A stretch of DNA of 34,591 nt from Ilumatobacteraceae bacterium (GTDB lineage Bacteria > Actinomycetota > Acidimicrobiia > Acidimicrobiales > Ilumatobacteraceae), in NCBI GenBank assembly GCA_009694465.1, contig SHUW01000005.1, positions 1 through 34,591 on the forward strand. Reading direction: 5' to 3'. The notes under the pieces are model-generated. The model was not told the origin of the DNA. It was given only the letters and a program-made list of their open reading frames with translations, and searched no databases. Below, one piece after another: positions 6,283-14,888 of the stretch. The position numbers and the translations under genes are program-made. Within the stretch, counting starts at the first letter, position 1. Every line of letters begins with the position of its first letter.

Positions 6283-7536
6283 ATGAGCCAGTTCGTTGAT
6301 GAATGCCAACTAAATGTGCGGGCCGGTGACGGCGGAGCAGGCTGTGTGTCTTTTCGTCGCGAAGGTCCTGAGGCTATGGGCGGCCCAAATGGCGGCGACG
6401 GTGGTCAAGGTGGCGATGTGTGGATGATCGCAGACCGCAATGTGGCCTCGCTCCTGGCTTTTCGTGATCATCCTCACCGTATTGCTGGCAATGGCGTCCA
6501 CGGAAAAGGTAAAGACCTTCACGGCAAGCGTGGCGATGTCATGGAAGTCAGGGTTCCCGAAGGCACTTTGATCAAGGATATGTACTCGGGGGAAATTCTT
6601 GCCGACCTTACTGATCATGGGGATCGTTGGTTGGCTGCCCACGGTGGTCGTGGGGGACGCGGCAATGCACGTTTCATGGCGAACCGTCGGCGCGCTCCGA
6701 ACTTTGCCGAGCAAGGTGAAAGCGGCGTTGATCGGTGGCTGAAACTCGAACTTAAACTCATCGCTGATGTGGCTTTAGTTGGCTTTCCCAACGCTGGAAA
6801 AAGCACATTGATCAGCGTCATTTCTGCGGCTAAACCAAAAATCGCGGCTTATCCATTTACAACTCTTGAACCAAACTTGGGAGTCGTGCGCATTGACAAT
6901 GTCACCGAATTTATCGTGGCCGACATCCCAGGTCTGATTGAAGGTGCAGCGGAGGGAAAGGGACTCGGTCACCGATTCTTACGTCATGTTGAGCGGGCAC
7001 GGGTGTTGTGTATTTTGATTGACTTAGCGCCAGTTGATGACACATCACCTGAGGATCAACTAAATATTTTGTTGCACGAATTGGAATCATATGATCCCCG
7101 TCTTCTCGAACGTCCGCGAGTCATCGTCGGCACGAAGACTGACTCAGCGACTGTTGCCATGGTTGATGAATGGGAAGGAATGCTGATTTCGGCTGTCACC
7201 AATCAGGGTTTACGTGAATTAGTTGGTCGCCTAGCAAGTTTGGTGCACTCGGCGCGAGCAGATTTACCGGTGCTTGAAGGTCGTGTCATTCTTAAGCCTG
7301 AGTCGGACGGTTCGTGGGTGGAAAAAATAGCTGCCGGTGGTGGGTTTCGCGTCCACGGTCGCAAAGCTGAACGCGCTGTGCACCTCAACGACGTCACGAC
7401 TCCTGAGGCGATGACCTACATCGAGGAACGGCTCAAAAAGTTGGGTGTACCGCGTCTCTTATCGCGTGCTGGAGCTGTTGCAGGTGATGTGGTGTGGATC
7501 GGTGATTTCTCCTTCGACTACGCGCCGGATATCTGA
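6283..7536 (+). CDS. obgE: Obg-family GTPase (ObgE/CgtA)
   Basis: 417 aa with the three Obg modules in order: the Gly-rich Obg fold (1-158), the GTPase domain (about 159-325) and a C-terminal OCT domain (about 335-417). G motifs are GFPNAGKST (167-175), the switch-I TT pair (193-194), DIPG (214-217) and ISAV (302-305). The G4 motif reads TKTD (284-287) instead of NKxD, losing the Asn that normally contacts guanine. Obg proteins associate with the 50S subunit and link ribosome assembly to growth and stress. GAGAGG at 6272-6277 is a good Shine-Dalgarno for ATG 6283. The rplU-rpmA-obgE-proB order is conserved, here interrupted by dgt on the other strand. proB starts 1 bp after the stop. Confidence 0.95.
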   Translation: MSQFVDECQLNVRAGDGGAGCVSFRREGPEAMGGPNGGDGGQGGDVWMIADRNVASLLAFRDHPHRIAGNGVHGKGKDLHGKRGDVMEVRVPEGTLIKDMYSGEILADLTDHGDRWLAAHGGRGGRGNARFMANRRRAPNFAEQGESGVDRWLKLELKLIADVALVGFPNAGKSTLISVISAAKPKIAAYPFTTLEPNLGVVRIDNVTEFIVADIPGLIEGAAEGKGLGHRFLRHVERARVLCILIDLAPVDDTSPEDQLNILLHELESYDPRLLERPRVIVGTKTDSATVAMVDEWEGMLISAVTNQGLRELVGRLASLVHSARADLPVLEGRVILKPESDGSWVEKIAAGGGFRVHGRKAERAVHLNDVTTPEAMTYIEERLKKLGVPRLLSRAGAVAGDVVWIGDFSFDYAPDI

Positions 7537-7537
7537 G

Positions 7538-8641
7538 ATGCGCGTCGTAGCCAAGATTGGGACATCCTCGCTCACCGACAAGGTCGGCGTGATTGATCGC
7601 GTCATGATTGCGAGCATCTGTCGACAAATCGCAGAGTTACGTCGCGACGGTCACGAGGTTGTACTCGTGACTTCAGGGGCCGTGTCAGCAGGCGTATCAG
7701 CACTAGGGCTGACGCAACGTCCGACCGATATGCGAACCCTACAAGCTTTAGCAGCAGCTGGACAAAGTCGTTTGATGGAGGTCTACAACGCCGAGTTCTC
7801 CAGCCACTCTTTAGTTGCTGCCCAAGTGTTGTTGGTGCCCCATGATTTCGTTGACCGATCTCAATATCTTCACGCTCGCGACACTCTTGAGCGTTTGCTT
7901 GAGTTGGGATGCATTCCAGTCGTCAATGAAAATGATGCAATTGCTAACGATGAGATTCGTTTCGGCGACAACGACCACATTGCGGCTTTACTTTCTCATT
8001 TGCTCAAAGCAGATATCTTGATTTTGTTGACTGATACTGACGGTCTGTATACCGCGGATCCCCGTTCTGATGCACAAGCCACACTGATCACTGATGTCTT
8101 CGAAGGTGACCCATTGATGAGTGTTGATGCGGGATCATCGAGTTCGAATCGTGGTAGTGGCGGCATGGCCTCAAAATTGTCGGCAGCTCGTATCGCTTCT
8201 TGGTCTGGTGTGCGCGCTGTCATCGCCCAAGCGCACATCGAATCTGTCCTGAATCAGATCGTGGCTGGGCCAATTGCTGGGACATCAACGATCGGCACAA
8301 CCTTCCACGGCTCTGATCGTCATCTGTCCTCGCGTCAACTATGGGTCGCTTTCGCTAGTGAGGTACGCGGGCGAGTAGTTGTTGATGCGGGGGCCGCTCT
8401 TGCCTTGCGTCGCCAAGCAGTATCTTTGTTGCCTGCCGGTGTTGTTAGCGCGGCAGGTGATTTTGAAGTGGGGGACACAGTTGAAGTGATTGATCCAGAT
8501 GGAGGAATCATTGCCCGCGGTAGTTCCCTGATGTCTTTGCAACAAGTACAAGTTTCTGCGGGACGACGAACAGCAGATCTAGATGAGCATTTTCCGCAAT
8601 TGGTCATTCATCGTGATGGATTAGTCATCCTGCCGAGTTAG
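7538..8641 (+). CDS. proB: Glutamate 5-kinase
   Basis: 367 aa, identical in length to E. coli ProB. Amino-acid-kinase fold at residues 1-255 with KIGTSSL (Lys6), the SGAVSAG loop (46-52), NENDAIA (130-136), FGDNDHIAALL (142-152), TDTDGLYTADP (165-175) and GGMASKL (208-214). A PUA domain occupies about 275-357. It phosphorylates glutamate as the first, usually proline-inhibited, step of proline synthesis. ATG 7538 is chosen because it is 1 bp after the obgE stop and gives the expected MRVVAKIGTS start; the longer frame from 7445 overlaps obgE. proA, often next, is absent: the 3' end overlaps the convergent murJ by 21 bp. Confidence 0.95.
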   Translation: MRVVAKIGTSSLTDKVGVIDRVMIASICRQIAELRRDGHEVVLVTSGAVSAGVSALGLTQRPTDMRTLQALAAAGQSRLMEVYNAEFSSHSLVAAQVLLVPHDFVDRSQYLHARDTLERLLELGCIPVVNENDAIANDEIRFGDNDHIAALLSHLLKADILILLTDTDGLYTADPRSDAQATLITDVFEGDPLMSVDAGSSSSNRGSGGMASKLSAARIASWSGVRAVIAQAHIESVLNQIVAGPIAGTSTIGTTFHGSDRHLSSRQLWVAFASEVRGRVVVDAGAALALRRQAVSLLPAGVVSAAGDFEVGDTVEVIDPDGGIIARGSSLMSLQQVQVSAGRRTADLDEHFPQLVIHRDGLVILPS

Positions 8642-10306
8642 ATCATCACTCTGTGGCGTAGGGCGCAGTGGAAACAAGCCGCGGGTTAGTGTGCGCCAAT
8701 AACTTGCCTCAGGAACTTTGAGTAAGGTCAGCGCAGTGAAATAAACAACCGCTCCGCTGACTGTTCCAAAAGCGATGCGCAGGAGTGCTCCGAGACCGCT
8801 ATTTGCACCCACCGGTTTGATGATGAACCACAGCACAATCCCCATGACTATTGCGGCCGAGAACATCCGCAGTAAATCCATGAGCACACTCACGGCGGGG
8901 AAAGTTCTGACTTTGATCTGCAGGGTCAGTAAAGCAATGACGGCTCCGACAAGGTACGAAACAGCGAAGGCAATGCCGAGACCGAGGATGTCATACTTTG
9001 AGACGAGGGCAAAAGCCAGAATGATGTTGATGATATTTTGCACGACATTAATGAGAAATGGTGTGCGCGTATCTTGGTGAGCGTAGAAGCCGCGCAAAGC
9101 AAAGAGATAAATCGAGTAACCGACGAGGCCGAGCGATAATCCAGCGAGGGCACGCGCCGTCAGATCTGCGTTTGCCGCGGTAAATTTTCCGTGTTGCAAA
9201 AGAGCCCCGATAATGGGTCGCGACATCACCAAAAATCCGAAAGCTGCCGGCAAGGTCATCAGTCCAACGAGGCGCAGGCCGAGGGTTGTGCGCTCAACAA
9301 AGGCCCGTTGATCGCGACGGGCGACAGCGCGTGCCATTTCTGGGATGAATGTAGTGGCGATACTCATTGCCAAAAGGCCATGGGGGAAATAGAAAAAGGT
9401 GGTCGCCTTAGTGAACGCATCCTGTCCACCGCTACCGGGTCTGGCAAGATTTTTAACAACGATGATCGTGATTTGATTTGCCAACACATAACCGAAGGTC
9501 CACGCTGATAACGAAATAAGACGCTTCACCGCCGGATGTCGGGGTTGAAAGCGAAAGCGAAGAATTAGCCCCGAGCGACGAATCGCAGGCAGCAAGATGA
9601 GAGCCTGAAGAGCGATACCGCCAGTTGCTCCGATGCCGAGTAGCCACTTGAAGGATGGTCTCAGCAAGACCTCCGATAGTGCAATTTCTTGACCAGGGTG
9701 ATGTAACAAAATCGGGACATACAGCAATGTGCAAATGATCACAATATTTGCCAGCACAGGCGACCATGCAGCTGCAAAGAATCGCCGTTGTGCATTGAGC
9801 AAAGATCCTAAGACCGCCGAAAGACCGTAGAAAAAAATCTGCAACAAAAAGATTCGAGTGAGCGCCGTGCCAACCGTACGGAATTGGTCGACATCAATTC
9901 CGTCGGCGGGGTTCAAGGAAAAGAGTCGAAAAATAAAAGGAGCACAAAGAACAGAAATTGCGGTGATAAAAGCCAAAAGAATAACTGAGGTGCTGACAAC
10001 GGCCTCAGCAGATTCGCGGTCATCATTTTCAAGCATGCGGGTAAACATGGGAACCAAGGTGGCTGATAAAACCCCGCCGAGTAACAATTCATACACAGCG
10101 TTAGGGGAGTTGTTGGCACCGTCGTAGACATCGGCTAGAGCGGTTTGTCCAATGACAACACCAAAGACGATGATGCGCAGCATTCCGGTCAGACGCGAGA
10201 GTCCTGTGCCAAGCGCCACAATTGCGTTGCTGCGCAACAACTGTGAGCCTGCGGCGTTCGCTAATGGTTCGGGTGCAGGCTGCGGATCGGCATTGGCAGA
10301 ACTCAT
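8621..10306 (-). CDS. murJ: MurJ/MviN-type lipid II flippase
   Basis: 561 aa polytopic protein (about 14 hydrophobic segments) of the MOP superfamily. The N-terminal block with SRLTGMLRI, and NAVYELLLGGVLSATLVPMFTRML shortly after it, is the MviN signature, including the conserved Arg residues of the central cavity. MurJ flips undecaprenyl-PP-linked peptidoglycan precursor to the outer leaflet for PBPs and SEDS enzymes such as RodA at the left end of this window. The ~25-residue Pro/Ala-rich N-terminus precedes the first TM. ATG 10306 has TACTGT 8 nt upstream. Some actinobacterial MurJ proteins carry a pseudokinase extension; this one stops after the membrane domain with a short polar tail. 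Confidence 0.92.
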   Translation of the reverse strand: MSSANADPQPAPEPLANAAGSQLLRSNAIVALGTGLSRLTGMLRIIVFGVVIGQTALADVYDGANNSPNAVYELLLGGVLSATLVPMFTRMLENDDRESAEAVVSTSVILLAFITAISVLCAPFIFRLFSLNPADGIDVDQFRTVGTALTRIFLLQIFFYGLSAVLGSLLNAQRRFFAAAWSPVLANIVIICTLLYVPILLHHPGQEIALSEVLLRPSFKWLLGIGATGGIALQALILLPAIRRSGLILRFRFQPRHPAVKRLISLSAWTFGYVLANQITIIVVKNLARPGSGGQDAFTKATTFFYFPHGLLAMSIATTFIPEMARAVARRDQRAFVERTTLGLRLVGLMTLPAAFGFLVMSRPIIGALLQHGKFTAANADLTARALAGLSLGLVGYSIYLFALRGFYAHQDTRTPFLINVVQNIINIILAFALVSKYDILGLGIAFAVSYLVGAVIALLTLQIKVRTFPAVSVLMDLLRMFSAAIVMGIVLWFIIKPVGANSGLGALLRIAFGTVSGAVVYFTALTLLKVPEASYWRTLTRGLFPLRPTPQSDDLTRQDD

Positions 10307-10314
10307 TGATGTAC

Positions 10315-10320
10315 ACAGTA
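10315..10320 (-). promoter_or_regulatory. -10 element TACTGT for murJ
   Basis: On the minus strand TACTGT lies 8 nt before the murJ ATG, consistent with a leaderless or near-leaderless message. No Shine-Dalgarno is evident in the intervening bases. Confidence 0.4.
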
Positions 10321-10364
10321 GGTCCTCAGTCCACTCCGCTGGCTCTATTAAGGGGTCTCAATTC

Positions 10365-10391
10365 TTGTGAATGGTCGTGAACTTGTAAGAT
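10365..10391 (+). promoter_or_regulatory. Promoter of the MoxR-led gene run
   Basis: TTGTGA (10365-10370) and TAAGAT (10386-10391) are 15 bp apart; TAAGAT ends 7 nt before the ATG of the MoxR gene. The -35 spacing is short, so the -10 hexamer is the firmer part. It probably drives a leaderless transcript for the long gene series that follows. Confidence 0.5.
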
Positions 10392-10398
10392 AAAAGGC

Positions 10399-11268
10399 AT
10401 GGAACACCGTTTTTCGTCAGTTCAACAAGTGCGTGATGGCTTGCGCAACGTCAATTATTTGGCGGATGATGGCATCGCCGGAGTCGCATTTTTGGCTGAC
10501 CGCCTTGCCAAGCCGATTTTAGTTGAAGGTCCTGCTGGTACGGGTAAGACCCAACTTGCCAAGAGCGTGGCGGACATGTTGGGGGCCCGACTCATTCGTC
10601 TGCAGTGTTACGAAGGTCTTGATGAGTCAAAGGCCTTATATGAATGGAACTACAAGAAGCAGTTGTTGCGCATTCAAGCCGACCGCAACAGTGATTCGTG
10701 GAATGAAGTCCATGACGATATTTTCAGCAAAGAGTTCTTGTTGACCCGACCCCTATTGGAGGCCATTAGTGCTCCAGACCCAGTGGTCCTACTGATTGAC
10801 GAAGTTGACCGTGTAGAGGTTGAAACCGAAGCGCTGTTGTTAGAGATTCTCTCGGAGTACCAAGTCTCGATCCCCGAACTGGGAACAATCACCGCCACTC
10901 AGATTCCGATGGTTTTTTTGACATCAAATAACACTCGCGAACTATCCGAAGCTCTGAAGCGCCGTTGCCTGTACTTGCATGTTGATTACCCATCACTTGA
11001 GCGCGAGAAGGAAATTGTGTTGGCTAAAGTGCCCGATATCACCGAGCATTTAGCTGATCAGGTTGCTCGTATCGTTCGCAGTATCCGCTTGTTGGATCTC
11101 AAAAAATCACCGAGCGTGAGCGAAACTTTGGACTGGGCGCGCACCATGATGCTGCTCAATATCGACTCAATTGATGCTCAGACAGCTAAAGAGACTTTGC
11201 ATGTTTTGTTGAAGTATCAGTCTGATATCGCCAAGGCTTCCAAGGAACTTTCCGTCGACCTGGTTTAA
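10399..11268 (+). CDS. MoxR-family AAA+ ATPase
   Basis: 289 aa. The Walker A motif is GPAGTGKT (44-51), Walker B is LLIDEVDR (131-138), sensor-1 is the TSNN region and the arginine-finger segment is ALKRRC, followed by the MoxR-type lid helices. MoxR ATPases act as chaperones, typically with a VWA-domain partner, to insert cofactors or mature enzyme complexes (for example CoxD with CoxE in CO dehydrogenase maturation). The next gene, 23 bp away, is exactly such a VWA protein, so the pair is likely one functional unit. No CO dehydrogenase structural genes are in the window, so the client is unknown. Confidence 0.9.
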   Translation: MEHRFSSVQQVRDGLRNVNYLADDGIAGVAFLADRLAKPILVEGPAGTGKTQLAKSVADMLGARLIRLQCYEGLDESKALYEWNYKKQLLRIQADRNSDSWNEVHDDIFSKEFLLTRPLLEAISAPDPVVLLIDEVDRVEVETEALLLEILSEYQVSIPELGTITATQIPMVFLTSNNTRELSEALKRRCLYLHVDYPSLEREKEIVLAKVPDITEHLADQVARIVRSIRLLDLKKSPSVSETLDWARTMMLLNIDSIDAQTAKETLHVLLKYQSDIAKASKELSVDLV

Positions 11269-11273
11269 CCAGG
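11259..11273 (+). repeat. 15-bp odd palindrome across the MoxR stop codon
   Basis: CCTGGTT-T-AACCAGG is perfectly symmetric around one T and contains the TAA stop (11266-11268). It could be a small hairpin (5-bp stem, 5-nt loop) in the mRNA between the ATPase and VWA genes or a protein site. A short palindrome like this may also be chance. Confidence 0.3.
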
Positions 11274-11291
11274 AAAACTGGAATCCATAAC

Positions 11292-12728
11292 GTGCTCGAC
11301 TTACTCTCTGGTTTTGTCCAGGAACTCCGCAATGCAGGGCTTCCGGTCTCGCTGACGGAGAACCTTGACGCCATGGAGGCGGTGCGACACATTCCTCTTG
11401 AAGATCGTGACGCATTCAAGTATGCGTTAGGTGCCACGATGGTCAAGAACAGCGCCCATTGGCGATCATTTGAGACCGTATTCGAGGTGTACTTCTCGTT
11501 GCGCGGACCGGAGTACAAAATCGTTGAGGGTACAGAGGACGAACTCGAGCAGATGTGGCGCGAGATGCAAGAGCAAATGCAACAAGGCGAAGGCAAAGGG
11601 TCTTCTGGTGGGATGGACAGCCTGACCCCCGAGGAAATAGCGCAGATGCTGATGAAAGCCTTGATGAATGGCGACCAGGCCATGATGCGTGCTTTAGCTA
11701 AACAATCCGTGCAACGCTTTGCTGGGATGGAGCCAGGTCGTCCAGTCGGCGGTACGTATTACTTGTACCGCACTCTGAGAAATCTTGATCTGGACAACAT
11801 GTTGCAAAAACTCATGGAGGCCAGCAAACAAGAAACTGGTAGTGATCTGACAGCTCTCGAGGAACGCCTCGAAAAAGATGAATACGAAAGTCGAATCGAT
11901 TCCTTCAAAAAAGAGATTGAAGCCGAGATTCGTCGCCGTCTTGTGGCTGACCGGGGTGCCGAAGCAATGGCGAAAACATTGCGTAAGCCATTGCCAGAAG
12001 ATGTTGAGTTCATGCATGCCAGCCGCGACGAAATGCAGTTGCTGAAAAAGTCCTTATACCCACTGACACGTAAATTGGCTGCGCGTTTGGCGCGTAAGCG
12101 TCGTCATGGTCGCAAGGGACCCTTGGATTTTCGTAATACTGTGCGCCACTCTCTGTCTTACGGTGGTATTCCTGCCGAGCCAAAGTTCAAGCAACCACGG
12201 CCATCAAAACCAGAACTGATGGTTGTGGCTGACATCTCTGGCAGTGTCGCCGCTTTTGCTCGATTCACTTTGATGTTGGTGTACGCCATGCAGAACCAGT
12301 TTTCTAAGGTTCGTTCATTCGTGTTCATTGACGGGATTGATGAAGTCACTGAGTATTTCAAAGGCACCGAAGATATCGGTGAAGCAATTCATCGTGTCAA
12401 TACCGAAGCCGACGTGGTGTGGGTTGACGGTCATAGCGATTACGGTCACGCCTTTGAAGTTTTCTGGGATCGTTACGGGAAAAGTATCGGGCCAAAAACA
12501 ACGGTGCTTTTCTTGGGTGATGCACGTAATAACTATCATGCTTCTCAAGCCTGGGTAGTTCAAGAAGTGCGCAAGAAAGCGCGTCAGGTGTATTGGTTGA
12601 ATCCGGAACCAAAGTCGTATTGGAATACTGGTGACTCCATCGTGGGAGAGTACGCAGGTCATACCGATGGAGCCTACGAATGCCGCAATCTGCGACAACT
12701 CGAAGCGTTCGTCGAGAAATTAGCCTAA
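11292..12728 (+). CDS. CoxE-like VWA-domain protein, partner of the MoxR ATPase
   Basis: 478 aa, GTG start. Residues 1-80 form an N-terminal helical domain (VQELRNAGLPVSLTENLDAM is typical of CoxE-like proteins). A Met/Gln/Glu-rich charged helical region follows (about 80-265), with a KLAARLARKRRHGRKGP basic patch at 261-277. The VWA domain starts about 305 with an intact MIDAS DxSxS (Asp314, Ser316, Ser318) and a later SDYGHA / LFLGDAR pair (about 382-412) that would complete the metal site. An intact MIDAS implies metal-dependent ligand binding. Together with the preceding ATPase this resembles MoxR-CoxE/ViaA-type chaperone pairs. The target may be one of the downstream enzymes or lie elsewhere. 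The stop is 6 bp before the next gene. Confidence 0.88.
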   Translation: MLDLLSGFVQELRNAGLPVSLTENLDAMEAVRHIPLEDRDAFKYALGATMVKNSAHWRSFETVFEVYFSLRGPEYKIVEGTEDELEQMWREMQEQMQQGEGKGSSGGMDSLTPEEIAQMLMKALMNGDQAMMRALAKQSVQRFAGMEPGRPVGGTYYLYRTLRNLDLDNMLQKLMEASKQETGSDLTALEERLEKDEYESRIDSFKKEIEAEIRRRLVADRGAEAMAKTLRKPLPEDVEFMHASRDEMQLLKKSLYPLTRKLAARLARKRRHGRKGPLDFRNTVRHSLSYGGIPAEPKFKQPRPSKPELMVVADISGSVAAFARFTLMLVYAMQNQFSKVRSFVFIDGIDEVTEYFKGTEDIGEAIHRVNTEADVVWVDGHSDYGHAFEVFWDRYGKSIGPKTTVLFLGDARNNYHASQAWVVQEVRKKARQVYWLNPEPKSYWNTGDSIVGEYAGHTDGAYECRNLRQLEAFVEKLA

Positions 12729-12734
12729 GAGATC

Positions 12735-13403
12735 ATGGCGCGCTTAATTTTTGTCCGCCACGGTGAATCGCAAGTGTCAGTAAATCGTGTGATTGGTGGA
12801 CCACGTTCATGTATCGGACTTTCAGATCTCGGTCGTCAACAATCTCAACGCTTGTTTGAGCGATGGAGTGGTGTCGAGAACTTTCGTCCCGACATGGTGA
12901 TTTCCAGTGCCTATCCGCGTGCAAGAGAGACCGCTGCAATCGTCGCTCCAGCTTTCGGTGCCGAACCTATTGAAGTCATCAGCGAATTTGGTGAACATGA
13001 TCCGGGTCCACAATGTGATGGACTCTTGTACACGGACTTTACGGCTCGATTCGGAGATCCCGATTGGGAGAACGATCCATTTGGAATGACATTTCCAGGT
13101 GGGGAAACGATTGCTGAATTTCAATTTCGTATCGGCACTGCTGTTCGCTCGCTAGTGGATCGCTTAGGTGACGGTACCGCAGTAATTTTCTGCCATGGCG
13201 GGGTTGTTGACACGGCGCTGCGTCAGTCAATGCGCGCTGCAGGTACTGGAGTATTCGAGATTTATACGGTCAATACCTCAATCACAGAATTGTTGTTGGT
13301 GAAGCCGGGACGCTGGCGGGTGATTCGTTACAACGATTCAGCCCATCTGGTCGGCTTGCCAGTGTCCACGAATCATGGCTTGAGTTCGGACGAAGCACAG
13401 TAA
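12735..13403 (+). CDS. Histidine phosphatase superfamily (phosphoglycerate-mutase-like) protein
   Basis: 222 aa. The catalytic RHGE motif is at residues 8-11 (phospho-accepting His9) and the second catalytic His is His154 in FCHGGVVD. An Arg in the SSAYPRARETA segment completes the phosphate pocket. The family includes cofactor-dependent phosphoglycerate mutases and many phosphatases; length and lack of the dPGM C-terminal region suggest a phosphatase, with no substrate readable from sequence. It is cytoplasmic, with no signal peptide. It starts 6 bp after the VWA gene and ends 3 bp before the GMC oxidoreductase, so it is co-transcribed with both. Confidence 0.85.
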   Translation: MARLIFVRHGESQVSVNRVIGGPRSCIGLSDLGRQQSQRLFERWSGVENFRPDMVISSAYPRARETAAIVAPAFGAEPIEVISEFGEHDPGPQCDGLLYTDFTARFGDPDWENDPFGMTFPGGETIAEFQFRIGTAVRSLVDRLGDGTAVIFCHGGVVDTALRQSMRAAGTGVFEIYTVNTSITELLLVKPGRWRVIRYNDSAHLVGLPVSTNHGLSSDEAQ

Positions 13404-13406
13404 ACC

Positions 13407-14840
13407 ATGAACATCTTGCAGCGTCCCGATGTCATCGTGGTTGGTGCAGGTTCTGCTGGATGTGTGTTGGCTGATCGGCTCTCGCAGTCTGGCCGCTCAG
13501 TTCTTGTGATCGAGGCGGGACCTGATCTACGGTTCGGGGCCGCACCGAGTGGCATTTCTGGTCCATCATTTTTTGCTGCAATGAGTGAGCCAGGGCGGGT
13601 TTGGTCGCAAGTTGAGGCACAACGTGTTGCGGGCCAAGCGCGACGCCCGTACGCACGAGGGCGAGGTATCGGAGGCTCATCGGCGGTCAACGCAATGATT
13701 GGCTTATGGGGCGAAGTTGAAGACTATGACGCATGGGAGAGTGATTTCGGCTGTCAGGGATGGTCGTGGCGCGATGTTGAACCGTATTTTCGGCGCATTG
13801 ACATTCCTTTGACAAAGGCGGATCCAGGAAGCCCCGCGCGGGTTGGAGCGGCGCTGTTTGAAGCGTGTCGCCTTGAAGGGTGGACGTGGCATCGCGGTCC
13901 GTTTCCATTGGGTGGCGTTGGTCGTGATGTGGGTCCGGTGATGTTGACTCGTTCAACAGACGGACGTCGAGTGACAGCCTCGGATATTTATCTGGAACGG
14001 GCCCGTGAACGCAGTCATGTTCGTATTCTTTGCGACACCTTGGTTGATCGTGTGGCGATGCAAGGCACGCATGCGGTTGGCGTGATTTTGGCCGATGGCA
14101 CCCTGATTGAGTCAAAAGAGACGGTGATTTGTGCGGGTGCTATTCACAGTCCAGCCATCTTGTTGCGCAGCAAGATTGAACGCCCTGGAATTGGACTGGG
14201 ACTGCAAGATCATGCCTCGGCACCGTTGACTTTGGCGTTGCGCGAATCATGCCCCACGGATTCGGTTGCGGCCACCACTCTGGCTCGATTGAGTTCTGGA
14301 TTTGAACCTGCGGATCTACAGATTCTCGCACTTGACCATTTCGGCGAGGGGGCCAATGAATTTGGTCAGTTGGCTGTGGCTTTAATGCACCCGAGATCTC
14401 GCGGTCAGGTGACATTGGCATCGCAGGACCCAACAGTTGATCCGATCGTTGATTTCCAGATGTTGTCAGATGAACGCGATGTCGAAGCCTTGAAGGTTGG
14501 TGTCAATGTGGCGCGTCAACTTCTTCAATCCTCCCCGCTCAAAGATATGTCCAACGGGGTGTTCATTGATGATCTCGGTACGCCGGTCGAAGCCCTTGAT
14601 CAATCGCCCGATGCGGTCGGTGAATGGTTACGGGCGTACACAGGTGATTACGTCCATGCCTCAGGAACCTGTGCCATGGGAGATCCTGACTCGGAGTTAT
14701 CTGTGGTGGATTGCTTCGGTCGAGTCATCGGGGTCACTGGCTTACGGGTGTGTGATGCGTCGATTTTCCCCCAAGTGCCCCGTGCTAATACGCATTTCCC
14801 CGTGATGATGGCCGCTGAGGTCATCGCAGACCGCTGGTAA
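13407..14840 (+). CDS. GMC-family FAD-dependent oxidoreductase
   Basis: 477 aa. The Rossmann FAD-binding motif VVGAGSAGCVLADRLS covers residues 11-26, the GMC signature GRGIGGSSAVNAMIGLWG is at 85-102, and the C-terminal HASGTCAMG (His417) and ANTHFP (Asn461, His463) supply the catalytic His/Asn pair that activates the alcohol. GMC enzymes oxidise alcohols such as choline, glucose or aromatic alcohols to aldehydes or lactones. The protein is compact compared with the usual 530-560 aa choline dehydrogenases and lacks a signal peptide or Tat motif, so it is cytoplasmic. The substrate cannot be named. The gene is tightly linked to the MoxR/VWA pair and the phosphatase. A run of eight C follows 2 bp after the stop. 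Confidence 0.88.
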   Translation: MNILQRPDVIVVGAGSAGCVLADRLSQSGRSVLVIEAGPDLRFGAAPSGISGPSFFAAMSEPGRVWSQVEAQRVAGQARRPYARGRGIGGSSAVNAMIGLWGEVEDYDAWESDFGCQGWSWRDVEPYFRRIDIPLTKADPGSPARVGAALFEACRLEGWTWHRGPFPLGGVGRDVGPVMLTRSTDGRRVTASDIYLERARERSHVRILCDTLVDRVAMQGTHAVGVILADGTLIESKETVICAGAIHSPAILLRSKIERPGIGLGLQDHASAPLTLALRESCPTDSVAATTLARLSSGFEPADLQILALDHFGEGANEFGQLAVALMHPRSRGQVTLASQDPTVDPIVDFQMLSDERDVEALKVGVNVARQLLQSSPLKDMSNGVFIDDLGTPVEALDQSPDAVGEWLRAYTGDYVHASGTCAMGDPDSELSVVDCFGRVIGVTGLRVCDASIFPQVPRANTHFPVMMAAEVIADRW

Positions 14841-14888
14841 GACCCCCCCCTCGCTGTCTCTGCCATACCCCCTTGGCACAGTCAAGGT

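Noticed and set aside
13843-13862. Possible selfish or phage-like element around the GMC gene
   Set aside because: Gaps of a few bases on either side, normal codon use and no repeats or integrase; nothing supports mobility.
14843-14850. Run of eight C as a phase-variation tract
   Set aside because: It lies in the spacer after the GMC stop codon, outside any frame; length is short and no reading frame would be switched.
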